DNA of 64,000 nt from Prado023 sp963747335 (GCA_963747335.1 CAVVEV010000003.1:620001-684000), one strand, 5' to 3'. Counted from the first letter of the stretch, positions 1 to 9,130 are shown. Translations and numbers: made by a program. The notes: generated by a model not told the origin, from the sequence alone.

Positions 1-20
1 CGAGCGGCTAGTCTGCGGCG

Positions 21-794
21 ATGCCCGACCTCGCCCCGGCGATCTCGACAGGATCGACCCGGAACTCCGCACTTGCTGCCCGCTCACGAGCCGTCGCCGG
101 CCTGATCGCGGCCCTCACCGTCGCCGGACTCCTCACGATCATCATGGCGAGCGGGTCGACCGCGCTACGGGGCTTCGACACCGCCGTCACCGACCTCACC
201 CGTAGCTGGGCGGACCCCCTCCGCTGGCCGGTCGACGCGGCTCACGTCCTGGGCCTGGTCACCGCCCCGATGTGGTCCGCCCTGGCAGCCACCGTCGTCG
301 TCGTGATCCTCCTCGTGGCCCAGCACCGTGCGGCCGCCGCGCTCCTGGCGCTGTCGGGGCTCGCAGGGGTGGCGGTCAGCGAGACCGTCAAGATGGCGAT
401 CGGCCGATCCCGTCCCCCCGGCGCCGAGGAGTTCGAGTCGGACCTCGACAAGTCGTTCCCGTCGGGACACGCCATGGTGGGCATCTACCTGTACCTGGCC
501 ACGGGGCTGGTGCTGATCCACCTCGGACGGGCGCACGAGCGGCGCTGGATGCTGGTCGCGGGCCGCGCCCTGGTCATCATCGGACCGTTCATCGGCCTGA
601 GCCGGATCATCCTCGGCGTGCACTGGCCCAGCGACATCCTCGCCGGCTGGGCCTACGGCTCGGCCGTCCTGCTGGCCAGCGCGTTGATCCTGTGGTGGCC
701 CCTTGACCGTGGCTGGGTCGCGCGAGCCCGGACGGCGGCTACTCCCCCAGTGCTGCCTGGAGCAGATACCACGCCCGATCCACCTGGGCTATGA
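21..794 (+). CDS. PAP2-family membrane phosphatase
   Basis: A 257-residue integral membrane phosphatase of the type 2 phosphatidic acid phosphatase superfamily. These enzymes act at the membrane on lipid phosphates such as undecaprenyl pyrophosphate or phosphatidate. The three signature blocks are visible: KMAIGRSRP (motif 1), the PSGH loop in KSFPSGHAM (motif 2, acid/base His) and SRIILGVHWPSD (motif 3, nucleophilic His). About six hydrophobic segments surround them. The exact substrate cannot be read from the sequence. The gene converges on coaE and the two coding regions overlap by 56 bases, so the last 18 codons or so lie antisense to the end of coaE. Little upstream sequence is in the window, so the start is the first available ATG and could lie further upstream. 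Confidence 0.88.
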   Translation: MPDLAPAISTGSTRNSALAARSRAVAGLIAALTVAGLLTIIMASGSTALRGFDTAVTDLTRSWADPLRWPVDAAHVLGLVTAPMWSALAATVVVVILLVAQHRAAAALLALSGLAGVAVSETVKMAIGRSRPPGAEEFESDLDKSFPSGHAMVGIYLYLATGLVLIHLGRAHERRWMLVAGRALVIIGPFIGLSRIILGVHWPSDILAGWAYGSAVLLASALILWWPLDRGWVARARTAATPPVLPGADTTPDPPGL

Positions 795-1341
795 GCTGCT
801 CCTCGTCCCCGCCGTTGTCGATCAGGATGTGGGCCACCTCGGCACGCTCGGCATCGCTGGCCTGACGGGCCATCCGCTCGCGCGCGTCCGCCACGGCGAC
901 CCCCCGAACCGCCAGGCGCGCCAAGCGGACCTCGATCGGCGCGTGCACCACCATCACGAGGTCGAAGTCGTCGGCCGACCCGTTCTCGACGAGCAGGGGC
1001 ATGTCGTAGACCACGATCTGGGTGTCACCGCGTGCTGCTTCGTCGAGCATCTCGGCCGCACGCTGCGCGATGCGCGGGTGCATGATCGCGTCCAGGGCTG
1101 CGAGGGCCTCGGGATCCGGGAAGACCATCGACGCCAGCCCCGGTCGGTCGAGCTCTCCATCAGGCTGGAGCACACCTGTGCCGAACCGTTCCACGATCTC
1201 GGCCAACGCTGGCTCGCCGGGGACGACGAGGTTTCGCGCGATCTGGTCACCGTCCACGACCACCGCGCCCCTGTCGGCCAACATCTGCGAGACGGTGGAC
1301 TTGCCTGCGCCGATGCCTCCGGTCAACCCCACCCTGATCAT
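739..1341 (-). CDS. coaE: Dephospho-CoA kinase
   Basis: A 200-residue P-loop kinase that performs the last step of coenzyme A synthesis, phosphorylating the 3'-OH of dephospho-CoA. The protein opens with MIRVGLTGGIGAGKST, a Walker A motif at the extreme N-terminus as in all CoaE. DGDQIAR and the conserved PLLVENG block around residue 115 follow. The open frame extends far upstream, but only the ATG at 1341 gives the conserved N-terminus and normal family length. rpsA lies nearby, as in mycobacteria, where rpsA and coaE are adjacent; here the flippase gene separates them and coaE is divergent from it. The 3' end overlaps the convergent PAP2 gene. Confidence 0.95.
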   Translation of the reverse strand: MIRVGLTGGIGAGKSTVSQMLADRGAVVVDGDQIARNLVVPGEPALAEIVERFGTGVLQPDGELDRPGLASMVFPDPEALAALDAIMHPRIAQRAAEMLDEAARGDTQIVVYDMPLLVENGSADDFDLVMVVHAPIEVRLARLAVRGVAVADARERMARQASDAERAEVAHILIDNGGDEEQLIAQVDRAWYLLQAALGE

Positions 1342-1485
1342 GGGGGAAGCATGCCAGCCCGTGGGCAGGTAGGGCTCCCCCGCACCGGCCGCGCGCCGGC
1401 ACTTGGAGCCGCCACAGTGCGGGCGGGTGTCCGACACCACAGGCATCTGGTCCTGGCCCTCCTCCCGGTGGGCGATGATTGGCCG

Positions 1486-2757
1486 GTGACCAGTGAGCCC
1501 GGGGCCGACGTGCCCGCCGCGTTCACAGCGGGAACCCCGGCCGCCGGGATCTCGGTCCAGGGCACGGCGATCGTCGGTGCGGGCCTCGTGGTCTCGCAGA
1601 TCATCGCGATGCTGCAGATGCTGGTGGTGTCCCGACTGCTCGGCCCTGAGCAGTTCGGCGCCTTCGGTGCGCTCGCCGTGATCCTGCTGCTCGGCAGCAC
1701 AGCGATGGCTGCCACGCAGGTGGTCATCGCGCGGCACGTGGCATCCGGTCGCTCCTCCGAGCACATCGGGGCCGGTTCGGTGCTCCTCGTGGGCGCCCTC
1801 ACGTGTGCCCTGACCGTCATGCTCGCGCCCCTGATCAGCAACGCCCTGAACCTGTCCGACGTCGCGGCCGTCATCATCGTCGGGGCCACGTTCATCCCGT
1901 TCACCGTCACGGGGGCGCAGCTGGGCCTGTTGCAGGGAGCGGAGCGGCACAAGCGGCTCGGCGCCCTCTACGTGGTGGCCACCGCCGCTCGAGTGGGGGG
2001 TGCTATCGCCGGGGCCGCCATCGGCGACACAGCGGACTCCACGCTCATCGGGCTGGCCGTCGGCGCCACGTTGGGGGCCATCGCCGGGCAGTTCCTGCTC
2101 GTCGGACAGCCCCAGTGGGGCTCGAAGGAGGAGGGCCCGCGGGAGTTCCTGACCGAGGTCGGGCACGCGGCCCACGCCCTGATCGCCCTGTACGCGCTGA
2201 CGAACCTGGACGTCCTCCTGGCCCGCGCGCAGCTGCCCGCCTACGACGCCGGCCTGTACGCGGCCGGAGCGCTGATCGCCCGCGCCGTGTTCTTCCTGCC
2301 GCAGGCGATCCTGGTCGCGGCCTTCCCACGGATGGTCGCAGGCTCACGCAACGCCCAGCGGCAGGCCATCATCGCCGTGGCAGGTCTCGGCCTGCTGTCG
2401 ACACTCGTGGTGGCAGCAGCGCCCCGGCTCATCGTGCGGATCATGTCGGGCACCCAGTACCTCGCCGTGGCCCAGGAGGCGTGGATCTTCGCCCTCGCAG
2501 GTGCTGGCTTCGGGGTGGTCCAGGTGCTGCTCTACGCGCGCATGGCGCATCACGACCGTCGCGCCACCCTGTTGCTGTGGGGCGGCGTCGCGGCGCTCGC
2601 CGGGCTCGGGCTGTGGCTCGGCACGTCGATCCACGCACTGGCCACGGTATCCGCCTCGGTGGCCTGGACCGTGGCCCTGGCTGGCCTGGTCTGGGCGCGG
2701 ACGAGCGCGGCGAACCAGCCGGATGCCGACGAGCCGATCGTGGCACCCGCCGCCTGA
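1486..2757 (+). CDS. Polysaccharide flippase-like membrane protein (MOP superfamily)
   Basis: About 423 residues with roughly twelve hydrophobic segments, resembling Wzx/MurJ-type flippases of the MOP exporter superfamily, which move lipid-linked saccharides across the membrane. The N-terminal helix region (VSQIIAMLQMLVVSRLLG, then EQFGAFGAL) matches the usual start of polysaccharide biosynthesis transporters. The frame is open back to 703, but that part runs antisense through coaE. The GTG at 1486, giving VTSEPGADVP, is the sensible start. The length is slightly below the usual 450-500. It stands alone, divergent from coaE, with no glycosyltransferase genes nearby, so the substrate is unknown. 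Confidence 0.75.
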   Translation: MTSEPGADVPAAFTAGTPAAGISVQGTAIVGAGLVVSQIIAMLQMLVVSRLLGPEQFGAFGALAVILLLGSTAMAATQVVIARHVASGRSSEHIGAGSVLLVGALTCALTVMLAPLISNALNLSDVAAVIIVGATFIPFTVTGAQLGLLQGAERHKRLGALYVVATAARVGGAIAGAAIGDTADSTLIGLAVGATLGAIAGQFLLVGQPQWGSKEEGPREFLTEVGHAAHALIALYALTNLDVLLARAQLPAYDAGLYAAGALIARAVFFLPQAILVAAFPRMVAGSRNAQRQAIIAVAGLGLLSTLVVAAAPRLIVRIMSGTQYLAVAQEAWIFALAGAGFGVVQVLLYARMAHHDRRATLLLWGGVAALAGLGLWLGTSIHALATVSASVAWTVALAGLVWARTSAANQPDADEPIVAPAA

Positions 2758-2928
2758 CTCGCGCCACGGTCGCGCAACGCCCGCCGTTCCCCGAGAGCAG
2801 CCGCGACTCGTCCGGATGTCCGACCATCGACGCTCCGAGATCCGGACCGCGCCCGAGTCGGTCCGCGCGATAGCGGACGAACCTGCGTGAGCGGGCTCGG
2901 CAAGCCTCACAGTGCCACGGGACGCCGA

Positions 2929-2962
2929 ACGGCCCCGGGAACCACGTGGGTCCCGGGGCCGT
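2929..2962. terminator. Hairpin between flippase and rpsA
   Basis: A perfect 12-bp G+C-rich inverted repeat (arms 2929-2940 and 2951-2962, 10-base loop) lies between the convergent 3' ends of the flippase gene and rpsA, 41 bases past the rpsA stop. No clear T-run follows on either strand, as is common in actinobacteria. It probably serves both genes. Confidence 0.7.
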
Positions 2963-3003
2963 CGGTGTGTTCAGCCAGCGGGTGCAGCCGAACCGTCAGC
3001 GCG

Positions 3004-4473
3004 TCACGCGCCGCCGGTCAGCTTCTCGCGAAGGGCCTGCAGGGCCTCGTCGGTCGCCAGGGTGCCGGCGCCCTCCTCGGCTGCTGCCGGGGCGGCCGAG
3101 CTGTAGGAGCCCACGCCCTCACCGGTCTCGAGAGCTGCATTCTGGTCGGCCGTCTTGGCCTCCTCGACCTGCTTCATGTGCTGCTCCCAGCGGGCGTGCG
3201 CCTCGGCGTACTGCGCCTCCCACTCGGAGCGCTGGTCCTCGAAGCCGACCTTCCACTCGCCGGTCTCGGGGTCGAAGCCCTCCGGACCGATGTAGGCGCC
3301 AGCCTCGTCGTAGGACGGGGCCATGCCGTACAGGTAGGGGTCGAACTCCTCGGAGCCGGCACCGGTCGTGTTCTCGTTGGCCTGCTTGAGGCTCAGCGAG
3401 ATCCGGCGACGCTCGAGGTCGATGTCGATGACCTTGACGAAGATGTCGTCGTTGACGGTCACGACCTGCTCGGGGATCTCCACGTGGCGCTCAGCCAGCT
3501 CGGAGATGTGCACCAGGCCCTCGATGCCCTCCTCGACGCGCACGAACGCACCGAACGGGACGAGCTTGGTGACCTTGCCCGGCACGACCTGGCCCATCTG
3601 GTGGGTCCGGGCGAAGTGCTGCCACGGGTCCTCCTGGGTCGCCTTGAGCGACAGCGAGACACGCTCGCGGTCCATGTCGACGTCGAGCACCTCCACGGTG
3701 ACCTCGTCGCCGACGGCCACGACCTCGCTCGGGTGGTCGATGTGCTTCCAGGACAGCTCGGAGACGTGCACCAGGCCGTCCACCCCGCCGAGGTCGACGA
3801 AGGCGCCGAAGTTGACGATGGAGGACACCACGCCGTTGCGGATCTGGCCGCGCTGGAGCTGGTTGAGGAAGTTGGAGCGGACCTCGGACTGCGTCTGCTC
3901 GAGCCAGGCACGGCGGGACAGGACCACGTTGTTGCGGTTCTTGTCCAGCTCGATGATCTTGGCCTCGATCTCCTTGCCGACGTACGGCTGGAGGTCGCGC
4001 ACGCGGCGCATCTCGACCAGCGACGCGGGCAGGAAGCCGCGCAGGCCGATGTCGAGGATCAGGCCGCCCTTGACGACCTCGATCACCTTGCCGGTGACGA
4101 CGCCGTCCTCCTCCTTGATCTTCTCGATCGTGCCCCAGGCGCGCTCGTACTGGGCGCGCTTCTTGGACAGGATCAGACGACCCTCCTTGTCCTCCTTCTG
4201 GAGGACCAGGGCCTCGACGAGGTCACCGACCGACACGATCTCGGACGGGTCCACGTCGTGCTTGATGGACAGCTCGCGGGAGGGGATGACGCCCTCGGTC
4301 TTGTAGCCGATGTCGAGCAGGACCTCGTCACGGTCGACCTTGACGATGGTGCCCTCGACGATGTCGCCGTCATCGAAGTTCTTGATGGTCGCGTCGATCG
4401 CGGCCAGGAAATCCTCAACGCTGCCGATGTCGTTGATCGCGACTATCGGTGCGGCAGTGGGGGTGATGGTCAT
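3004..4473 (-). CDS. rpsA: 30S ribosomal protein S1
   Basis: A 489-residue S1 protein that helps recruit mRNA to the small ribosomal subunit. Four S1 (OB-fold) repeats are visible, beginning near residues 35, 120, 205 and 290. The last two carry the classic G-x-V-x-x-x-x-x-F-G-A-F-V pattern (VSSIVNFGAFVDLGG, VTKLVPFGAFVRVEE) followed by GLVHVSEL/GLVHISEL. The C-terminal tail from about residue 370 is acidic and low in complexity, as in other actinobacterial S1 proteins. The ATG at 4473 is preceded by GGAG about 13 bases away. In mycobacteria rpsA is flanked by polA and coaE; all three are in this window but spread over 16 kb. Confidence 0.97.
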   Translation of the reverse strand: MTITPTAAPIVAINDIGSVEDFLAAIDATIKNFDDGDIVEGTIVKVDRDEVLLDIGYKTEGVIPSRELSIKHDVDPSEIVSVGDLVEALVLQKEDKEGRLILSKKRAQYERAWGTIEKIKEEDGVVTGKVIEVVKGGLILDIGLRGFLPASLVEMRRVRDLQPYVGKEIEAKIIELDKNRNNVVLSRRAWLEQTQSEVRSNFLNQLQRGQIRNGVVSSIVNFGAFVDLGGVDGLVHVSELSWKHIDHPSEVVAVGDEVTVEVLDVDMDRERVSLSLKATQEDPWQHFARTHQMGQVVPGKVTKLVPFGAFVRVEEGIEGLVHISELAERHVEIPEQVVTVNDDIFVKVIDIDLERRRISLSLKQANENTTGAGSEEFDPYLYGMAPSYDEAGAYIGPEGFDPETGEWKVGFEDQRSEWEAQYAEAHARWEQHMKQVEEAKTADQNAALETGEGVGSYSSAAPAAAEEGAGTLATDEALQALREKLTGGA

Positions 4474-4728
4474 GGAGTGGTTCTGCTCCGGTGGATAGAT
4501 GTCGTGGTCACGTGCACGGGCCAGTGTTCACCGCCGTGATTCCGTGGCCGGTGAAGTGTGACCGGTGGGGACGACATGAACGCGCGCGCCTACTACGTCT
4601 GAGACGCTGCAGGCCCGTAACGCCCTGACAGGATACCGCACGTGATCTCAACCCCGCCACGCCCGGACGAATCGGATGAACCAGGCATGGAGAGCGAGGC
4701 GCACATACGTGAGCGGTCCCCCGAGCAG

Positions 4729-4765
4729 TTGAGTCATCGATCTGGCACAAATAGTGCTGGATCCA
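4729..4765 (+). promoter_or_regulatory. Candidate promoter with leaderless start for the methyltransferase
   Basis: TTGAGT (4729-4734) and TAGTGC (4752-4757) are spaced by exactly 17 bases. The expected transcription start, 7-8 bases beyond the -10 box, falls on the ATG at 4765. This would produce a leaderless mRNA, which is frequent in actinobacteria. It is inferred from sequence only. Confidence 0.4.
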
Positions 4766-5784
4766 TGACACGAGCGACCGGCGAGGTGGTACCCCCGGGC
4801 GCCATGGCGGCCTCGTGGGAGGTCGAGGGGTCGGCTGGGCGGGCGGCGATCGCTCCCGAGGAGGTCGACCGGGCTTCGCGAACGTACTGGGAGGCCGAGG
4901 CCGACACCTACCAGGCCGAGCACGGGGCGTTCCTGATTGGGCTCCCTGCCCCGGTCGTTGCTGCCGACTCGCCCACTGTCATGGAATCGGTCGATGAACT
5001 GAACGGGATCCATGACGCATGGGAACCGGCCGACCGGCAGGAGGGTGCGGCTCTGCCGCTGGGGACCCCGGGTGCGCTCGGTGGGTTCGTGTGGGGACCA
5101 GAGGGGCTGACCGAGGCGGAGGCGGGGCTGCTCGGGCCAGTCGAGGCGCTGGTGGGCCGGCGCGTGCTGGAGGTCGGGTGTGGGGCGGCGCAGTGCTCGC
5201 GATGGTTGGCGGCCCGGGGCGTGGCCGCGGTGGGGGTCGATATCTCGGTGAACCAGCTGCAGCACGCACGGAGGGTGGATCCACCGGCGGACATCGTTGC
5301 CGCCACGGCGCCCGCACTTCCCTTCCGGGACGCTGCATTCGACGCCGCGTTCGCCTCGTACGGGGCGATCCAGTTCGTGGGTGACCTGCCGCGGCTGTTC
5401 GACGAGGTCCGGCGCGTCCTGGTCCCGGGCGGGCGCTGGGTGTTCTCGGTGACGCACCCGATCCGGTGGGCGTTCCCGGACGACCCGGGGCCGGCCGGGC
5501 TCTCGGCGTCCGGCTCCTACTTCGACCGCACGCCGTACGTGGAGCGCGACGGGTCCGGGGCCGCGGTCTACGTGGAGTTCCACCGGACGATCGGGGGCTA
5601 CGTGTCTTCTCTCGTCGCCTCTGGGTTCAGTATCGACACCATCGTCGAACCGGAGTGGCCGGACTGGAACGACGCCACCTGGGGCGGGTGGAGTCCCCTG
5701 CGCGGAACGCATCTGCCCGGCACCCTGATCATCAGGTGCCGGGCAGATGGTGTTACTCCGGGGGCGGCTACCGCTAGACGGTGA
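4765..5784 (+). CDS. Class I SAM-dependent methyltransferase
   Basis: A 339-residue methyltransferase. The SAM-binding motif I is VLEVGCGAAQCSRWLAARG around residue 130, followed by the acidic VGVDIS motif, the LPFRDAAFDAAF block and VRRVLVPGGRW, all typical of the Methyltransf_11 family. The N-terminal ~80 residues include RTYWEAEADTYQAEHG, a conserved opening of this actinobacterial subfamily. Substrate unknown. The frame continues upstream to 4642, but that extension looks non-coding, and the ATG at 4765 fits a leaderless promoter. The 3' end overlaps the convergent YhgE-like gene by 11 bases and contains a strong hairpin. Confidence 0.85.
   Translation: MTRATGEVVPPGAMAASWEVEGSAGRAAIAPEEVDRASRTYWEAEADTYQAEHGAFLIGLPAPVVAADSPTVMESVDELNGIHDAWEPADRQEGAALPLGTPGALGGFVWGPEGLTEAEAGLLGPVEALVGRRVLEVGCGAAQCSRWLAARGVAAVGVDISVNQLQHARRVDPPADIVAATAPALPFRDAAFDAAFASYGAIQFVGDLPRLFDEVRRVLVPGGRWVFSVTHPIRWAFPDDPGPAGLSASGSYFDRTPYVERDGSGAAVYVEFHRTIGGYVSSLVASGFSIDTIVEPEWPDWNDATWGGWSPLRGTHLPGTLIIRCRADGVTPGAATARR
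5710..5749. terminator. Hairpin embedded in the 3' end of the methyltransferase gene
   Basis: A long near-perfect inverted repeat: a 14-bp and a 5-bp stem separated by a one-base bulge, with a very short loop. It lies inside the last codons of the methyltransferase gene (GTHLPGTLIIRCRAD) and also just past the stop of the convergent YhgE-like gene. It can act as a terminator for the minus-strand gene while still encoding protein on the plus strand. Confidence 0.65.
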
Positions 5785-8449
5785 CCTTCCGGCGTGCTGC
5801 GAACGCAGCCGCTCCGGCACCCGCGATGAGGGCGGCACCGAGGCCGAACTTCACCGCGTTGTTCTCGGTGTCAGCGGCGATGCCCGACAGGTACATCTTG
5901 TAGGCCGCCGTCGTGGTCACGTCGGTCCCCTCAGCGGGCCCGAACGGGATGCCCGCACCCTCGAGACCGGCCTGCTGGGCCGCCTCGAGGAGCGCCACGT
6001 TCCGGGCGTAGCCGAGCTGGGCCTCCTTGCCGGTCTTCGCCAGCTCGTCTGCGCCCTCCTCCTTGAGCTGACCAGCGCCAGCCTCGATCTGGGCGCCACC
6101 CGGCTCGGCCTGGGTCAGGCCGTCGGCCAGCTGGGCCGAGCCATCCGCTGCAGCCCCGAGGCCATCAGCGAGCTGGTCAGCGCCATCGGCAACCTGCGCC
6201 GCCCCATCGTCGAGCTGGGCGACGCCACTTGCCAGGGTCGGCACCTTGGCGTTGAGCGACTTGGTGCCCGCTGCGAGGGTGTCGGTACCGTCGGCCAGGT
6301 CAGATGCGCCTGACGCCAGCGCCGCAGATCCCGCGGTCAGCGCCGCCGATGCGCAGGTGAGCGTCTTGGTCGGATCGCACCCCTTCGCTGCGGGCGAACC
6401 GCCGATGTTCTTCAGCAACTCCTGCGAGATGCCAGCAACCAGTTGATTGATGCCACCACTCACCAGTGTCTGGATCTCCTTGATCCCGCAAGGGTTCTTC
6501 GGGTCTTGCGGGGCATTCAGATCGCACTTCGGATTTGTCAACCCCGCCCGGATCCCTTCGAGTCCGTAGTACAGGGTCGTCGGCGGCTTGCTGGGATCAG
6601 CGGCCGGGAAGTCACCGGGGGTTCCGATTCCGGCGACCAGGCGAGCCAATGCATTCAGCGCAGTCCCATCAGTAGTCGGCGACCCGATCTTCTGGAGAAT
6701 CTGGTCCAGGCCATAAAGGACCGTGTCCCCAGGCGTGCTGGTGGATCCAAGCGCCTTCAAGTAGAACCCCAGTGTGGAGTAGGTCAAGCCAGAGAGCGCC
6801 GGATCAGTCGTCACTGCGGCGCAACTGCCAACACTGGGATTCGCAGGATCCGTCGGAACGCATCCCAACTTGGTCTGAAGGTCCTTGGTGGCAGTCACGA
6901 ATCCACCCAAGGGGAGAGGTGTAGTCGGCCCGCCCGTTGATGGCGTTGTCCCGAGCACCTGAAGGATCTTGGTGAGTCCCTCTTTGGCTCCCGGAGATGT
7001 GGGATCGGTGCTACTGAGCTGACTAGATAGGATCTCGAGCACCTGCTTGTAGCCGCACTTGGTGGTTACCGGATCCGCCTTGTCGCAGGACGGGTTGTCC
7101 AAGCCAAACTCCAGATTGGTGAGCGCCTCACTCAGCGTCGCTGGCTTCGCTACGGGCCCGGCGGGCTTGGTCCCGATCGCCTTCTGGACGCCTGCCAGGG
7201 CGTCCTGAAGCCTGACGTAGCCGGCGTTCTTCTGGATGTCCGTAGGAAGCGCGGCAACGCCCTGCGAGAGCAGGTTGAGACCGCCGTTAAGGGACGAGAT
7301 GCCTGCCGCCAGATCCGAGTTCCCATCCGCCACCTGCTCGGCGCCGCTGTTGAGCTTCTGGGCCCCGGCGTTGAGATCCGAGACGCCGTCCTCAAGGGCG
7401 GGGACATTGCCGTTCAGCTCGTCCAAACCATCCGACACCTGGTTGGCACCGTCCGCGAGTGCGGCCGAGCCGGGGGCGGCCGTGTTGACCAGACCGTCAC
7501 TCAACTGGCTCGCCCCTGCCGAGAGCTGACCGAGGCCGGCGACGAGCTGGCCCGCGCCCTCCTGGAGCTTGAGCAGGTTGTCGCCAATCTGCGTGCCGGC
7601 GCCGAAGATCGCTGCACCGGTGGCCGCACCGCCCTTGTAGGCCTCCGTCGTCCCGGCGATGGTGCTGTTCTCGAACGGGATGATCGGCAGGAACGAGAAC
7701 TCAGCGGCCGGCATCTCCCCGTTGCTGATCCGCGACTGGTAGCCGACCTTCACCTCGGTCGATCCCAGCGGCGGGAACAGTACAAAGGTGTACCCCAGCT
7801 GGGTCTGGTTCTGCCCGTTGCCGGCCACGGTTGCACCGGGTGCGGTGACCTCGTTGAAGCCCTGCGGCAGGACGACGTCGAGGGAGCCCACGAACGGCTC
7901 GGCGGTCTCGATGTCCTCAGTGACCTCCTTGCCCTCGACGTCGGTGAACGTCACCGGGGCAGTGGTCGAGGTTGTGTTGCGCACTGTGTACTCCACATCG
8001 AGCACGCCACTGGCACCGACCACGTCCTCGGGCGTGATCTCCGCGCCGTCGAGCATGACCTTGACCGACACCTCCATGGGGTTGATGTCGGCATCGGTCA
8101 CCGTGCGCTGCTCGCTGCCGCCGCCGTCTGCGACGGTCAGCTCGACGACCATCGACTCGCCCTCCATGGGGAAGGGACCGAACTCGTTGAGGTTGCGGTT
8201 GCTCGTCGTCCCGACCGGGACCACCACGGTCTTGGTGCCGTTGCCGACCGCCGACACCTGGGTGTACATGGTGCTGTTGGTGATCTCACCGGTCGCCGTC
8301 GCGGCCTGCCGGACCGTCTTGCGCACGACTGCCTGCACATCCCCGGAGTCCTCGGTGCCCACTGCGGCGGCGCCCGGCCCTGCGGCCCCCGCCACGAGCA
8401 GCACACCGGCTGTCGCCGCAAGGGCACGCATCACGTTCTTGACCGACAT
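5774..8449 (-). CDS. YhgE-like secreted coiled-coil protein with cysteine-paired insert
   Basis: An 891-residue surface protein. A signal peptide (about residues 1-29, ending GAAA) is followed by a beta-rich domain to about 270. Next come two blocks of seven-residue repeats of the form LxxGxxQLxDG (about 283-395 and 700-800), like those of YhgE/Pip proteins. The end is a single transmembrane helix and a basic RRK tail (868-891). The repeat blocks are interrupted by about 300 residues holding all the cysteines of the protein as four close pairs: 455/465, 530/543, 642/654 and 691/699. Translation is probably coupled to the upstream small membrane protein through a TGATG overlap. A cell-envelope role is likely; no enzymatic motif is seen. 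Confidence 0.7.
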   Translation of the reverse strand: MSVKNVMRALAATAGVLLVAGAAGPGAAAVGTEDSGDVQAVVRKTVRQAATATGEITNSTMYTQVSAVGNGTKTVVVPVGTTSNRNLNEFGPFPMEGESMVVELTVADGGGSEQRTVTDADINPMEVSVKVMLDGAEITPEDVVGASGVLDVEYTVRNTTSTTAPVTFTDVEGKEVTEDIETAEPFVGSLDVVLPQGFNEVTAPGATVAGNGQNQTQLGYTFVLFPPLGSTEVKVGYQSRISNGEMPAAEFSFLPIIPFENSTIAGTTEAYKGGAATGAAIFGAGTQIGDNLLKLQEGAGQLVAGLGQLSAGASQLSDGLVNTAAPGSAALADGANQVSDGLDELNGNVPALEDGVSDLNAGAQKLNSGAEQVADGNSDLAAGISSLNGGLNLLSQGVAALPTDIQKNAGYVRLQDALAGVQKAIGTKPAGPVAKPATLSEALTNLEFGLDNPSCDKADPVTTKCGYKQVLEILSSQLSSTDPTSPGAKEGLTKILQVLGTTPSTGGPTTPLPLGGFVTATKDLQTKLGCVPTDPANPSVGSCAAVTTDPALSGLTYSTLGFYLKALGSTSTPGDTVLYGLDQILQKIGSPTTDGTALNALARLVAGIGTPGDFPAADPSKPPTTLYYGLEGIRAGLTNPKCDLNAPQDPKNPCGIKEIQTLVSGGINQLVAGISQELLKNIGGSPAAKGCDPTKTLTCASAALTAGSAALASGASDLADGTDTLAAGTKSLNAKVPTLASGVAQLDDGAAQVADGADQLADGLGAAADGSAQLADGLTQAEPGGAQIEAGAGQLKEEGADELAKTGKEAQLGYARNVALLEAAQQAGLEGAGIPFGPAEGTDVTTTAAYKMYLSGIAADTENNAVKFGLGAALIAGAGAAAFAARRKVTV

Positions 8450-8994
8450 CAGATCTCACTTCCCACGGCTTCGAGTTCCTGCGTTGACTCCGGCTGCGCC
8501 TTCTCGGGCTCCTCCGGGAGGATCAGGTCGATCACGGCGGCCGTCAGGTAGCCGAGGCCGAAGAGGACCAGGAACCTGCCCAGGGTCTCCACCGACGTGG
8601 TCAGGAACTCCGGCACGTTGTCGTTGTAGATGGCGTCATACGCGCCGACGAAGGCCGCGACACCGAGCAGGACCGACCACAGGGGCATACGTCCGAAGGA
8701 CAGGGCCGCAGCCGCCGTCGCCAGGGCAAGGGTCAGGGCGGCGGTGATCGCCACGCCGGTGCTGGTCGAGGGCATGAACTGGGCGTTGATGCCGTAGCCC
8801 ACAAGGGCGAGGACGACCCCGATGAGGAACCCGGCGAGCCGTCCCAGCTTGTGCCCGCCCGGGGCGAGGGCGAGGACCCCGCCGACCGCCACTCCCAGTA
8901 GCGGGTTGGGCAACCCGAGATTCAGGGCATCGCCCAGGTACACGGCGAGCGCGGCCACGACGGCCAACGCCAGACCGCCGATAACGGTCCTCAT
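8449..8994 (-). CDS. Small multi-pass membrane protein
   Basis: A protein of about 181 residues with five or so hydrophobic segments and an acidic cytoplasmic-type tail (LPEEPEKAQPESTQELEAVGSEI region). No family is recognised. The start is set by GGAGGA at 9001-9006, six bases from the ATG at 8994; the ATG at 8997 directly before it is the alternative. Its stop overlaps the start of the YhgE-like gene (TGATG), so the two are probably made together and may act together at the membrane. Confidence 0.7.
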   Translation of the reverse strand: MRTVIGGLALAVVAALAVYLGDALNLGLPNPLLGVAVGGVLALAPGGHKLGRLAGFLIGVVLALVGYGINAQFMPSTSTGVAITAALTLALATAAAALSFGRMPLWSVLLGVAAFVGAYDAIYNDNVPEFLTTSVETLGRFLVLFGLGYLTAAVIDLILPEEPEKAQPESTQELEAVGSEI

Positions 8995-9045
8995 CATCGA
9001 TCCTCCATCACACACATAGCCTCCGGGGTCCATCACCCAAGAGGA

Positions 9046-9076
9046 GGTGAACTACATCACACACGGTGAGTTAACC
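9046..9076. promoter_or_regulatory. Imperfect inverted repeat upstream of the small membrane protein
   Basis: GGTGAACT (9046-9053) and AGTTAACC (9069-9076) form an imperfect dyad (7 of 8 matches) with a 15-base spacer. It lies in an unusually A+T-rich stretch just upstream of the 8994 start. It could be an operator for the two-gene unit 8994-5774. Inference only. Confidence 0.25.
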
Positions 9077-9130
9077 AAAACGAAACAACGGATGCCCCTC
9101 GGGGGATCGTCTCGTTCGGGTGAATTTGGA

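Noticed and set aside
1342..2175. N-terminal extension of coaE reading back through the flippase gene
   Set aside because: CoaE begins at its Walker A motif; the extension is antisense to the flippase gene and not protein-like.
2887..4539. Long plus-strand open frame opposite rpsA
   Set aside because: Antisense shadow of a highly conserved gene; low-complexity Leu/Asp/Val composition.
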